A stretch of 64,000 nucleotides of DNA, from contig CAKNOA010000003.1 of assembly GCA_930990065.1 (NCBI GenBank), positions 1 to 64,000 of the forward strand, written 5' to 3'. The DNA comes from an uncultured Clostridia bacterium. GTDB taxonomy: Bacteria > Bacillota > Clostridia > Oscillospirales > Acutalibacteraceae. Position numbers and translations under genes: made by a program. Shown in pieces: positions 42,376 through 51,039 of this stretch (position 1 is the stretch's first letter; the number at the start of each line of letters is the position of its first letter). Below the pieces are notes generated by a model. It was not told where the DNA came from, ran no database searches, and saw only the letters and a program-made list of their open reading frames with translations.

Positions 42376-43037
42376 GACAATTTCTCCGGGGAAAATTTAT
42401 ACCCCACTTTGTAAATTGTTTCGATTGCATTTTCCAGCTGTAATTTTTTCTTCAGCCGTTGAATGTGCAGATCAATGGTACGGGTGTTGCCGTAATAAGG
42501 TTCCTGCCACACCTGCTCATAAATCATATCCCGGTACAAGGCAATCCCCTGGTTCCGGATCAGGTAAAGCAGCAAATCGTACTCCCGGGCTGTTAGTGCT
42601 ACCTCTTTTCCATGTAGCCGCACGAGCCTCGCGGCTGTGTCCACCTCAATACCTCCTACTTTCAGATGTGTTTCCACCTTATGGAAACGCCTCAATATTG
42701 TTTCCACACGGGCCAGCAGTTCCTGCAAATCGAAGGGTTTTGCCATATAATCTTCGGCTCCCATGCGCAGCCCTTTTACTTTATCGGGCACACTGGTTTT
42801 GGCCGTGACAAAAATAACCGGTATAGAAAACTGCTTGCTGTAGGTCATCAGCTCATATCCTTCCATATCCGGTAACATCACATCCAGCAACATTAAATCA
42901 TAGTGCTTTTCTTCCATCATATTAGCAGCTGTGTGCCCATCCATGGCCCAGTCACATATATATCCATTTTTGGTCAGACACATTTTTGTCATGCTCGCAA
43001 TCGCCTTTTCATCTTCCACCAGTAAAATCCGGTTCAT
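42372..43037 (-). CDS. OmpR/PhoB-family response regulator
   Basis: 221 residues. A receiver domain with Asp52 (LMLLDVMLPDMEGYEL), Glu8/Asp9 and Lys in MAKPFD is followed by a winged-helix DNA-binding domain (about 127-220: TAREYDLLLYLIRNQG, GNTRTIDLHIQRLKKKL, IYKVGYKF). ATG 43037 follows AAGGAGGGGG; the open frame continues far upstream, but that is the shadow of the divergent dehydrogenase. It is the first gene of the kinase operon. Confidence 0.95.
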   Translation of the reverse strand: MNRILLVEDEKAIASMTKMCLTKNGYICDWAMDGHTAANMMEEKHYDLMLLDVMLPDMEGYELMTYSKQFSIPVIFVTAKTSVPDKVKGLRMGAEDYMAKPFDLQELLARVETILRRFHKVETHLKVGGIEVDTAARLVRLHGKEVALTAREYDLLLYLIRNQGIALYRDMIYEQVWQEPYYGNTRTIDLHIQRLKKKLQLENAIETIYKVGYKFSPEKLS

Positions 43038-43062
43038 GCTTTCCCCCTCCTTTTCATCCCCT

Positions 43063-43093
43063 ATTATAGCGAATGTTGTATCAAAATTGTATC
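43063..43093 (-). promoter_or_regulatory. Two-component operon promoter with direct repeats
   Basis: A minus-strand TATAAT (43068-43063) lies 7 bases beyond TTGTATC at 43076-43082, which is repeated at 43087-43093 (11-base period). Direct repeats one helical turn apart are typical of OmpR-family binding, so autoregulation is likely. Confidence 0.68.
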
Positions 43094-43167
43094 CGGCTTC
43101 TTTGTAGCCGGCCGTCAAGAGAATTGAAAATTTCTTAAACTGATTATAAAAAATTTCTATATCAGAA

Positions 43168-43196
43168 TTGACAAATGCATGCAACGGACCTATAAT
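43168..43196 (+). promoter_or_regulatory. Glycerol dehydrogenase-like gene promoter
   Basis: Consensus TTGACA (43168-43173), 17 bases, TATAAT (43191-43196). Confidence 0.85.
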
Positions 43197-43241
43197 AAAG
43201 GTGCCTAAAAAGGCAATATCACTAAAAAGAAGGTATTCTTC

Positions 43242-44327
43242 ATGTTGAAACTGATGAGAGCCCCGCTCAAATATGTGCAGGGCGAAAATGCGCTGGATGA
43301 ATTTTACGACATTGTCAAGGACATGGGCAAGTCGTTTTTGTTCATCTGCTCCCGCAGCGGCGAAAAAATGTGCCGCGCGAAGATTGAAAAGAGCTGCGAA
43401 GGCAAAGACGTTCGCTTGCACTTTGAAGTATTCGGTGGCGTGAGCAGCACCGGCGAAATTGAACGTATGCGCAAAATTGTGCGGGATGAAAATATCGACG
43501 TTGTGGTCGGTGTTGGCGGCGGTTCCGCTATCGATACGGCCAAACCCACCGCGTACTACGAAGGCAAGAAAGTGATTTCCATGCCCACCGTATGCGCCAC
43601 CGATGCTCCCTGCACCGGGCTGAGTGTGCTGTATGAAGACGACGGCACCTTTAAGAACTACATCTTCTATCCGAACAACCCCGATGCCGTTATCGTGGAT
43701 TCTTCGATTATCTGCAAAGCACCGGTCCGCTTCCTGGTTTCCGGTATGGGCGACGCCCTGGGCACGTTCTTCGAGGCCCGTATGTGCGAAAAGGCCAAAG
43801 CCCCGTCCCTGGAAAACGGCGGTGTGACCAAGTCCGCTATGGCGCTGTGCCAGCTGTGCTATGACACGCTGCTGGAACATGGCGCCAAAGCCAAGAAGGC
43901 CGTAGAACTGGGCCTGATGACCCCCGATGTGGATGCCATTATCGAAGCGAACACGTATCTGTCCGGTGTGGGCGCCGATAACGGCGGTCTGGCCGCGGCT
44001 CACTCCATTTATAACGGCTTCACGGCGCTGGATGAACTTTCCTCCATGCACGGCGAAGTAGTGGCATTCGGTACGCTGGTACAGCTGATCCTGGAAGAAG
44101 GTTCCACCGATGAATTCTATGAAGTGATGGACTTCTGCACCAGTGTGGGCCTGCCTGTAACGCTGGGCGAAATGGGTGTCTCCGATCCGGAACACGTGAA
44201 GATCGCCGCCGAAAAGGCCTGTGCCGAAGGCGAATCCATCCACAACATGATTGGCGACGTAACGCCTGAACAGCTTTACAATGCCATCATGGTAACGGAT
44301 GCGCTGGGCCGCGAATATCTGGCTTAA
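43242..44327 (+). CDS. gldA: Iron/zinc-dependent alcohol dehydrogenase, glycerol dehydrogenase-like
   Basis: 361 residues. NAD-binding GVGGGSAIDTAK (90-101) and metal ligands Asp171 (SGMGDALGTFFEA), His254 (AAAHSIYNGF) and His270 (SMHGEVVAFG) are conserved, in the glycerol-dehydrogenase branch (PTVCATDAPCTGLSVLY). Glycerol to dihydroxyacetone is the likely reaction; other small diols or ketones are possible. Consensus promoter, AAGAAGG ribosome site and highly biased codons suggest strong expression. Monocistronic, with its own terminator. Confidence 0.88.
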   Translation: MLKLMRAPLKYVQGENALDEFYDIVKDMGKSFLFICSRSGEKMCRAKIEKSCEGKDVRLHFEVFGGVSSTGEIERMRKIVRDENIDVVVGVGGGSAIDTAKPTAYYEGKKVISMPTVCATDAPCTGLSVLYEDDGTFKNYIFYPNNPDAVIVDSSIICKAPVRFLVSGMGDALGTFFEARMCEKAKAPSLENGGVTKSAMALCQLCYDTLLEHGAKAKKAVELGLMTPDVDAIIEANTYLSGVGADNGGLAAAHSIYNGFTALDELSSMHGEVVAFGTLVQLILEEGSTDEFYEVMDFCTSVGLPVTLGEMGVSDPEHVKIAAEKACAEGESIHNMIGDVTPEQLYNAIMVTDALGREYLA

Positions 44328-44350
44328 TCGCTTTTCTATCCTCTTGTAAT

Positions 44351-44391
44351 AAAAAACCGGCAGTGTCTTTTTGGACACTGCCGGTTTTTTT
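44351..44391. terminator. Bidirectional terminator
   Basis: AACCGGCAGTGTC/GACACTGCCGGTT around five T residues, with A- and T-runs. Confidence 0.92.
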
Positions 44392-44397
44392 GTTTTT

Positions 44398-45690
44398 TTA
44401 ATAATTCGAATTGCACCAGTTGATTTCGCCGAACTGGCAATACAGATACCCGTAGTCCGTATCCGTCTCATGGAAGACCGCAGCCCCCCAGGCACTCACC
44501 CCATTGTTATCGGTAAAATACACCCCATCCTCGTCGGATTCTTCGTCCAGAGAATAACCGTAACCCGCCGTTTGAATAGACTGGAACTGACCGCGGATCG
44601 AATCCAGCAGCGCGCTTTCATCCCCATCACCGTAATTGATAAAGATCAATTCCCCGCCGATGAAGTAACCATTCCGGAAATAGGCATCTACCTGTACCAC
44701 TTCATATCCATTCAGGTTCCGTCCGTCACTGACGGTACCGGTCAAATGGTCATCCGTTTCCCATGAACAGGTATAGCCCACATTTTCCAGCGCACTCTGC
44801 ACATCGTCTTTGGTGCTGGTATAATCGCACGGGAAGCCGATAAACGACTGGAAAATCGTTTCGGCATTGGAATCCTGCGGCACATCACTGGGGTCTCCCT
44901 GCGGCTGAGACGAAGGAGACGAAGGTGACGACGACGGCGTTTCGCTGCTTTCAGACGGTGTGTCCGAACTCTCCTCCGACGGCTGGCTGGACGGCGTACT
45001 GCTTTCCGACTGGCTACTGGGCAGAACCGGCGTTCCGGAACTGGATGAGCTGGACGAATCGTTCCCCGAAAGAGCCATAACCAAAATTGTCACCACGGCG
45101 GCAACTAAAACGACTGCCCCGGCTACAATCCCAATAATCACACCTTTGGAACCTTTTTTGCCGGGTTTAACCGGAGCCGGGCCAGGGGTATATCCGCCAT
45201 TATTTTGGGGTGGATATCCACCGGGGGCGCCATATCCGCCGTTATTCTGGGGAGCATACCCACCGGGAGTACCATACCCACCGTTATTCTGGGGAGGATA
45301 CCCACCCGGGGCACCGTATCCACCGTTATTCTGGGGCGGATACCCACCGGGGGCACCATACCCGTTATCGGGCTGATTGGGATACCCACTGGGAGGAATG
45401 TACCCGTCACTGGGGGGCACATACCCATTGGGCATGCGATACCCATCGCCCGGGTCCGTATAGCCCGGGTCCGGTTCCGAATACGGCGAACCTTCTTCTC
45501 CGACTCCTGGTGCCTGATACGGATCAGCCCCATAGGAATCCGGACCCGGATATGTAGGTGCCTGATCCTGGGGTGTTACCGGTTCTTGCATGACCGGTTC
45601 GGTCACAGGCTCCTGTTTGACCGGTTGACCGCATCCCGGACAAAACTTCGCCTGGTCCGAAATTTCTCTTCCACAATTCCCACAAAACAT
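44398..45690 (-). CDS. Zinc-ribbon protein with Gly/Pro/Asn/Gln repeats and exported C-terminal domain
   Basis: 430 residues. A zinc ribbon (FCGNCG ... FCPGCG, first 22 residues) leads into a low-complexity region rich in Pro, Gly, Tyr and Gln (about 25-165), including four 14-residue repeats. A basic stretch and membrane segment follow (about 178-207), then a Ser/Pro linker (210-270) and a folded C-terminal domain (about 275-430). The layout, cytoplasmic zinc ribbon to outside domain, recalls the paralogues at 8.4-10.5 kb though not the membrane part. Function unknown. Confidence 0.85.
   Translation of the reverse strand: MFCGNCGREISDQAKFCPGCGQPVKQEPVTEPVMQEPVTPQDQAPTYPGPDSYGADPYQAPGVGEEGSPYSEPDPGYTDPGDGYRMPNGYVPPSDGYIPPSGYPNQPDNGYGAPGGYPPQNNGGYGAPGGYPPQNNGGYGTPGGYAPQNNGGYGAPGGYPPQNNGGYTPGPAPVKPGKKGSKGVIIGIVAGAVVLVAAVVTILVMALSGNDSSSSSSSGTPVLPSSQSESSTPSSQPSEESSDTPSESSETPSSSPSSPSSQPQGDPSDVPQDSNAETIFQSFIGFPCDYTSTKDDVQSALENVGYTCSWETDDHLTGTVSDGRNLNGYEVVQVDAYFRNGYFIGGELIFINYGDGDESALLDSIRGQFQSIQTAGYGYSLDEESDEDGVYFTDNNGVSAWGAAVFHETDTDYGYLYCQFGEINWCNSNY
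45196..45363 (-). repeat. Four tandem 42-bp coding repeats
   Basis: Four consecutive 14-codon units encode GYG(A/T)PGGY(P/A)PQNNG. Differences between copies are mostly synonymous, so copy number may vary by slippage or recombination. Confidence 0.92.
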
Positions 45691-45791
45691 ACTGCGTCCT
45701 CCTCTTCCTGCTGTGCATTCGCTCCGCAGGTTTTTTCATTTGTTTAAGGGGGGCCGGTTGTTTTCTTTGTCCAGCAACCAATGAACTCCCC

Positions 45792-47681
45792 TTACGCGTC
45801 CCCGCAGGGTTTGATATACAGGGCAAAACCGCCGTTTACATTCAAAGGCACAAACAGGCGGTCTCCCTTTTTCACCGTACGTTTTTCGATCCGAACCCGG
45901 TGCATATCGTGATGATGGTGATATTCCCGCATGTTCGTATGATTCATCAGTTCGTCCACCAGCTTTTCATCGGCCGGGGGCATGCCGTTTTCGGCCACAT
46001 CGAATGGACGGATATCCGTCAAATCATCGGCATACAGTTCGGTTTCATAGGTGACCCCGTCACAAAGGAAATCCAGTGTCAAATCGACATTGCGGGGTCT
46101 TCTGGCACAAATCGCGCCCACAAACCATTCCTGGCCGCTGCGCCGCGCCATAGTCACGTAATTGCCCGGCGCGCCTTCCAACAAGCGGGTTTCGTCCCAC
46201 GATGTTTTCACTTTTTCAAGGAACGGACGGCACGGATTCTTCAGAACATTCTCCGCCTTTTCCCCAATATGCAGAATATAGCTGGTAAAAATCACCGTCA
46301 GCGCCGTCTGGTGCGGATCGGTGGTACCGGTCAGGTAGCTATCATACGTAACCGGCGTGAAGTCCATGGGCCCCATCACATTGCGGGTAAACGGCAACGT
46401 GCAGTGATGGGCCGCATCCGGGCCGCCGGGCAGGAACGTGCTGTAGTTTTGCAGGTATTCCCCGCCCATGACCGCTTCATAGGTCATCACATGGGGCCAG
46501 CAGCGGCTGGTTCCCGAAGGTTTCATGCACCCGTGGAAATTCAGCATCAACCGGTATTTGGCTGCCAAGCGGGCCAGCATATCAAATTGCTGCACCCGTT
46601 CCTGGGAATCCGACTCGAAGAAATCGATTTTAATCCCCACAACGCCCCAACCAGCCCAGCGCTTCATTTTTTCTTCCGCTTCCTTGGGGTCACGCATCTG
46701 GGCGCTGTGTTCCCAGATCCAGATTTTCACGCCCTTTTTCTCGGCGTACTGCACCAGTTCGGGAATATCCACATGGCCGGGCCAACCGCCGTCATCCACG
46801 GAATATTCAAACCCCATAGCCGCCGCATAATCCACATAGTCCCGCTGCCGCTGTGGATCAGCGGGGGAATGGTTTTCCGTCATCCAGCTCCAGGCACAGC
46901 GGCCGGGTTTGATAAAGGACGGATCATCCACAATCGACGGCGGATTCAGGTTTTCCAGCACGTTGCTCTCGACAATATCATCCAGCGTACCGGTCAGCAC
47001 CACCCGCCACGGTGTGGTGAGCGGTAACACCCCTGTTATATCGGTGAGTTTATCGGGGGATTTTTTCGTCATGAGCAAACGGGGCATTTCCCGGCTGCTC
47101 AAAAGGTTCGACCCGCCGTAATCGCCAAACACCGCCGCTTCGGCATATAACGCCCAGGCGCCTCCACCCAATTCACACAGCATGGGGAAGGCATAGCGGT
47201 TTTGGTACAGATCTTCCACGGGGATAGGGTGGTAGTGATCTTCATACGACATCAGGTGTCTCATGCCATAGATAGTCCGGGCTTCCTCCGGCATGCAGAA
47301 ACCACACACTTCGTCGGTAACAGCTACGTTGCCTTCGCCCAAAAGCCGCAGGCGGAACGCGGCACCGTCATCATAGGCACGCCCCTGTACCAGCAATTCC
47401 TGCCCATCTTTTTCAAACAGCAGGTCGATGGTCCGGCACTGGTCCTTGCACACCGCCTTTTTAAAGGCCGGCAGCGAGTACGTTTCATCAATGGCACCGC
47501 GGGTTTCCTTTTTCAGCGTAAGGCCTTGGGTCCAGTCGGTCTGGCGGGTTTTCAGGCCGATAGGAGCCACTGCCGCTGCGCAGCGGGATCCGGCTTCGAC
47601 CCGGTAAAAGAGTTTTCCTTCCTGCAGAAGGAACGTAAGTGTGGTTTTTCCCCCAGGGGAATGCAGAGCAAAAATGGACAT
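45792..47681 (-). CDS. Glycoside hydrolase family 97
   Basis: 629 residues. An N-terminal beta-sandwich (about 1-250) and a TIM barrel (about 255-530) with CAWSWMTENHSP, YSVDDGGW, GVVGIKIDFFESDSQ (Asp353), LNFHGCMKPSGTSRCWP and CTLPFTRNVMGPMDFTPVTY, which are GH97 hallmarks, followed by a C-terminal beta domain. GH97 contains inverting alpha-glucosidases and retaining alpha-galactosidases, and I cannot decide between them. No signal peptide is seen, so it probably acts on imported oligosaccharides; no transporter is adjacent. Confidence 0.92.
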   Translation of the reverse strand: MSIFALHSPGGKTTLTFLLQEGKLFYRVEAGSRCAAAVAPIGLKTRQTDWTQGLTLKKETRGAIDETYSLPAFKKAVCKDQCRTIDLLFEKDGQELLVQGRAYDDGAAFRLRLLGEGNVAVTDEVCGFCMPEEARTIYGMRHLMSYEDHYHPIPVEDLYQNRYAFPMLCELGGGAWALYAEAAVFGDYGGSNLLSSREMPRLLMTKKSPDKLTDITGVLPLTTPWRVVLTGTLDDIVESNVLENLNPPSIVDDPSFIKPGRCAWSWMTENHSPADPQRQRDYVDYAAAMGFEYSVDDGGWPGHVDIPELVQYAEKKGVKIWIWEHSAQMRDPKEAEEKMKRWAGWGVVGIKIDFFESDSQERVQQFDMLARLAAKYRLMLNFHGCMKPSGTSRCWPHVMTYEAVMGGEYLQNYSTFLPGGPDAAHHCTLPFTRNVMGPMDFTPVTYDSYLTGTTDPHQTALTVIFTSYILHIGEKAENVLKNPCRPFLEKVKTSWDETRLLEGAPGNYVTMARRSGQEWFVGAICARRPRNVDLTLDFLCDGVTYETELYADDLTDIRPFDVAENGMPPADEKLVDELMNHTNMREYHHHHDMHRVRIEKRTVKKGDRLFVPLNVNGGFALYIKPCGDA

Positions 47682-47783
47682 ACGATTTTGTTGTCTCCTT
47701 CCTGTTTGATAAAAGGCCGCTATTTTGGGGGCCTTTTATTCTATAGCAAAGCCCCTTTTGGCTTTGGCTTCCCTTTTTGCGCG

Positions 47784-48644
47784 TTAATCCACGTCTTCTT
47801 CAATCTTATCCAGCGGTTCTTCCAGCAAGGCCGGGTTGCGCAGGAACCGGCGCAGCAGTTTAAATGCCCGGGCAAAGTATAGCCCATCGCAGAACCGTTC
47901 ATCGGTTACAACGCCCAGCCCCACCTGTTTCATCGAAATAATCTCGCCGTTTTCATCCACCATGGGTTTTTCCCGTTCTTTCCCCATGGCAATAAATAGC
48001 CCGGTGGTGCCGAACTCATAGACATGGTGGTAAATCTGGTTAATCCCCAGGCTCTTCATATTGGTAATAAAGCAAGAGGTATGGAACGGGCTGGCCTCGA
48101 TCACCGACTTGGGCATCATGTTGTGCCTGTCCATCCACATCAGAGAATTCACCGCCGTGCGAATAATCGGCGACGGCAGGTTCATAATCTTTTCGGCCAG
48201 CTGGTCGGTGGAATTGGAATCGGTCTTTTTCTTCGTTTCCGCTAAAATAGCGTCCTGCACCTTTTGGGCAATTTCCGACAGTGTTTCGGTGCCTTCAAAA
48301 GTCAACTTGATGGTCGTGCCGGCGCTGTCGTCCCGCAAAGTCTGATGTACCACGAAGCAAATGCGGATATGGTTGCGGGCGTACACACGCCCGCGCATAA
48401 CAAAGCGGTTCAGCTGCGGTTTTAATGCGATCAGGCGCACCATACTGGCCACCAGAATTTGCAGATAGGTGTAGGTTTTATCCTGCTTTTTCTGTTCTTC
48501 TATATAGGCATCCATTCCTTCACAAGGAATGTTTTCGGTAAAATAGTTCATGGAGTCCGTGCGGGTTTTCATAATGTAGGGTACAATTTTCTGAAACGGG
48601 TCAATCTGTGTCACCACACGTCCATCGGAACGTTTACTAAACAA
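47784..48644 (-). CDS. Stand-alone 2-oxoacid dehydrogenase acyltransferase-fold protein
   Basis: 286 residues resembling only the catalytic (CAT-like) domain of E2 acyltransferases: QIDPFQKIVPYIMKTRTDSMNYFTE, LQILVASMVRLIALKPQLNRFV and TSCFITNMKSLGINQIYHHVYEFGTTG. The canonical active-site HxxxD is not obvious, and there is no lipoyl domain or E1/E3 gene, so acyltransfer is unproven. I chose TTG 48644 because AAAAGGAGG lies 8 bases before it. An in-frame ATG at 48677 is upstream of that site and close to the predicted transcription start. Confidence 0.8.
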   Translation of the reverse strand: MFSKRSDGRVVTQIDPFQKIVPYIMKTRTDSMNYFTENIPCEGMDAYIEEQKKQDKTYTYLQILVASMVRLIALKPQLNRFVMRGRVYARNHIRICFVVHQTLRDDSAGTTIKLTFEGTETLSEIAQKVQDAILAETKKKTDSNSTDQLAEKIMNLPSPIIRTAVNSLMWMDRHNMMPKSVIEASPFHTSCFITNMKSLGINQIYHHVYEFGTTGLFIAMGKEREKPMVDENGEIISMKQVGLGVVTDERFCDGLYFARAFKLLRRFLRNPALLEEPLDKIEEDVD

Positions 48645-48680
48645 AATAGATTCCTCCTTTTTTGACAATATACCCATTTT

Positions 48681-48710
48681 ATTTTACTACACACCTCTGC
48701 CTTTGTGCAA
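48681..48710 (-). promoter_or_regulatory. Promoter of the acyltransferase-fold gene
   Basis: Minus strand TTGCAC (48710-48705), 18 bases, TAAAAT (48686-48681). Its position argues against the ATG at 48677 as start. Confidence 0.55.
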
Positions 48711-48770
48711 GCCCTTTATACACTTCCACCAAAGGGGCCGCCCCTTTCGGAGACTCTTTTTTGCCATCTG

Positions 48771-48854
48771 TTACCGGTCACGATGAATCTGAATTAAACA
48801 CATAATCAAAATGCCAATGGCACACCCGGCCCATAGCCCCACCAAAAAAATCAT
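48771..48854 (-). CDS. 27-residue membrane microprotein
   Basis: A short reading frame with GGGAGGGGG 5 bases before ATG 48854. It encodes MIFLVGLWAGCAIGI followed by LIMCLIQIHRDR: one membrane helix with GxxxG-like small residues, a cysteine and a short basic tail. The pattern resembles the tiny DUF3789-type proteins as I recall them. The rest of the 48711-49011 gap holds an AAAGGGG/CCCCTTT hairpin (48731-48747) without a T-run and the AAA gene promoter. Confidence 0.6.
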   Translation of the reverse strand: MIFLVGLWAGCAIGILIMCLIQIHRDR

Positions 48855-48944
48855 GGCGTTCCCCCTCCCTTTTTCCATTCTATTCCGGTAAAGGAAATTT
48901 TACCCACTTTTCCAGGGTTTTTGGGGGTGAAATTAGCCCTCATC

Positions 48945-48973
48945 TTCGCATTTTCCGCAAAAGATGGTATACT
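48945..48973 (+). promoter_or_regulatory. Probable promoter of the double AAA gene
   Basis: TTCGCA (48945-48950), 17 bases, TATACT (48968-48973) with TGG extension. Confidence 0.55.
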
Positions 48974-49011
48974 GTTGGTAATTTCCGAAGGAGGAAGGAG
49001 TGTTTTTCATC

Positions 49012-50970
49012 ATGGCCAACCATCCCTTTGACAGTCTGTATCAGGATTTTTTCGGTGAACCGCCGAAAAAAAGTGACAAATCTTCTGGTTCCCGGACCCC
49101 TAGTCAAACAGCCCTGGACCGGCAGCTGGAAGAACTCGCTTCCCTGCAAGCGGACCTGCAAAAACGGCTGAAAGATGATGGAGTTTCTTTATCGGAATGT
49201 GAGCGACCGGCGACCCCCAAATCCGCTTCGTTTGACGGGGTACTGGAGGAAGTGGGCACCACCGTTTGGGGACAGGACGACTTTCTCCGAGCACTTCTTC
49301 AGGCATTCCGCCGTCCGTTTTTGCTCACGCCTCCCGCTGATGGTCCTAAAAACACCCTGCTCCTGTCGGGCGGCGCAAATACCGGCCGCCACTATGCGCT
49401 GCAAACCCTGTGCACCTGTCTCTATAAACGGGGATTATTGCCGAACGATACCATAACCGTCATGGATCTTTCGCTGTACCCTACCCCGGCGGAAGAGACC
49501 GTTTTTTACCAGGACGTATATGCCGCTTTGAAAAGCCCTTCGTGTGTGCTTTTATGGGAACACGAAGACGCTTGCGCTCCGTTGTGCCTCAGGGTCATTC
49601 GTGACCTGGTGATGCAGGGGCATTACCAGCTGCCGGCCCGGTATGTGGAACAAAAAGGGCTGCTGGTAGCAGCCGGCACGGCGCTCGCGCCCACCACGGT
49701 TTCGTGTTTGCGCGCGGGGGATAAATACTTTGTCTTTTTCAGCGAAAAAGGCCCCGATTCTTTGGCGGCCCGCTTCGGTGCCCCGTTTATGGCCCATGTG
49801 ACCGATTGCTGCCAGACCCAGCCCCTTTCCCCCGAAGCCCGGCAGAAGATTGTAAAGCGGGAACTGACCAACCTAATAAAAAAAGCACGCAATACCCTGC
49901 GTCTGACCCTTACTTGGGAACCGGAAGTTGCTGCCGCCTGGGGCGCCCGCTACCGGGAAGCGAGCGGAGCGGAGGAACTTTTGCAAGTAGGGCAGGACCT
50001 ATTCCTCGCACTGGGCGAATACTGCCTGAAACAGGAAACCCTTCCGGATAAGCCCTTGACCCTTTCAGTCAAAGATGATGTCTGGATGGCCGCTTGGCCC
50101 GATGGGAAACCGTTTACCCTGTTGTCGCCGCTATCGGATACACCCAACAGCCACTTAGACCAGATCGAACGGGAATGGCAGCGCATGATCGGGCTGCAAA
50201 ACGTGAAACAGACCATTCACGAGCTGCAGGAACTGTTTACCGTACAGCAACGCCGCCGGAAGGAAGGGCTAAAAGCCGAACCTCCTTCCATGCATATGAT
50301 TTTCACCGGCAACCCCGGCACCGGCAAAACCACGGTGGCCCGGCTAACCGGCCAATATTTAAAAGCCATTGGCGCCTTGTCGGGCGGCCAGCTGATCGAA
50401 GTCAGCCGGGCCGATTTGGTGGGCCGGTACGTGGGGCACACGGCGCCCCTTGTCAACACGGTATTGCGTTCGGCCCTGGGCGGGGTGCTGTTCATTGACG
50501 AAGCGTATTCCCTGTGCCGGGGGGACGATGACTCCTTCGGACTGGAAGCGGTGGATACACTGGTCAAAGGCATGGAAGACCACCGGCAGGAACTGATTGT
50601 CATTCTGGCCGGTTACACCAAAGAAATGGACGAGTTTCTGCGTTCCAACTCGGGGCTGGCATCCCGGTTCCCCCACCGCATCGAGTTTCCCGACTACACC
50701 GGGGACGAATTGTGGCAAATTGCCTGTTTGCAAGCCGAACAGAAGGGGTATCAGATCGACCCCCGCTGCCGGGAAAAGCTGGTACCGTATTTTACAGCGG
50801 TCCAGGCCCACAGCGCCCGCACCGGCGGCAACGGGCGGTTGGCCCGCAATGTGGTGGAAGCGGCTATTACCCGCCAGGCTGGCCGGTTGATCCGCGACCC
50901 AAAGGCCAATTTGTCGGAACTTGTCCCGGAGGATTTCGCTCTGTCAAGTGATGGCGAATTTTCTAAATAA
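49012..50970 (+). CDS. Double AAA protein: degenerate N-terminal module plus CbxX/SpoVK-like ATPase
   Basis: 652 residues. The C-terminal half has Walker A GNPGTGKTT (433-441), Walker B GGVLFIDEAYSL, sensor 1 ILAGYTKEMDEFLRSNSGLASRF and an arginine-rich lid, the CbxX/CfqX/SpoVK group. The N-terminal half (about 75-270) resembles a ClpB/ClpA-like AAA fold, but its Walker A is GANTGRH (121-127, lacking Lys and Thr) and the acidic Walker B pair is replaced (VLLWEHEDA). A GTG 12 bases upstream is an alternative start. No spore or Rubisco gene is nearby; target unknown. Confidence 0.85.
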   Translation: MANHPFDSLYQDFFGEPPKKSDKSSGSRTPSQTALDRQLEELASLQADLQKRLKDDGVSLSECERPATPKSASFDGVLEEVGTTVWGQDDFLRALLQAFRRPFLLTPPADGPKNTLLLSGGANTGRHYALQTLCTCLYKRGLLPNDTITVMDLSLYPTPAEETVFYQDVYAALKSPSCVLLWEHEDACAPLCLRVIRDLVMQGHYQLPARYVEQKGLLVAAGTALAPTTVSCLRAGDKYFVFFSEKGPDSLAARFGAPFMAHVTDCCQTQPLSPEARQKIVKRELTNLIKKARNTLRLTLTWEPEVAAAWGARYREASGAEELLQVGQDLFLALGEYCLKQETLPDKPLTLSVKDDVWMAAWPDGKPFTLLSPLSDTPNSHLDQIEREWQRMIGLQNVKQTIHELQELFTVQQRRRKEGLKAEPPSMHMIFTGNPGTGKTTVARLTGQYLKAIGALSGGQLIEVSRADLVGRYVGHTAPLVNTVLRSALGGVLFIDEAYSLCRGDDDSFGLEAVDTLVKGMEDHRQELIVILAGYTKEMDEFLRSNSGLASRFPHRIEFPDYTGDELWQIACLQAEQKGYQIDPRCREKLVPYFTAVQAHSARTGGNGRLARNVVEAAITRQAGRLIRDPKANLSELVPEDFALSSDGEFSK

Positions 50971-51039
50971 CGAATAAATCCTCCGGTAGGAATATCGGCC
51001 GCTTTCCCATCATTTTACCTAAAGAAAGGAGCCAAGAAC

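Noticed and set aside
42372..44495. Extended 707-codon response-regulator frame
   Set aside because: The extra N-terminal part is antisense to the dehydrogenase gene and crosses a promoter; the regulator starts at 43037.
45196..45363. CRISPR-like regular repeats
   Set aside because: Units are 42 bp, directly adjacent, in frame and without unique spacers; they encode protein repeats.
48731..48747. AAAGGGG/CCCCTTT hairpin as a terminator
   Set aside because: No T-run follows directly on either strand.
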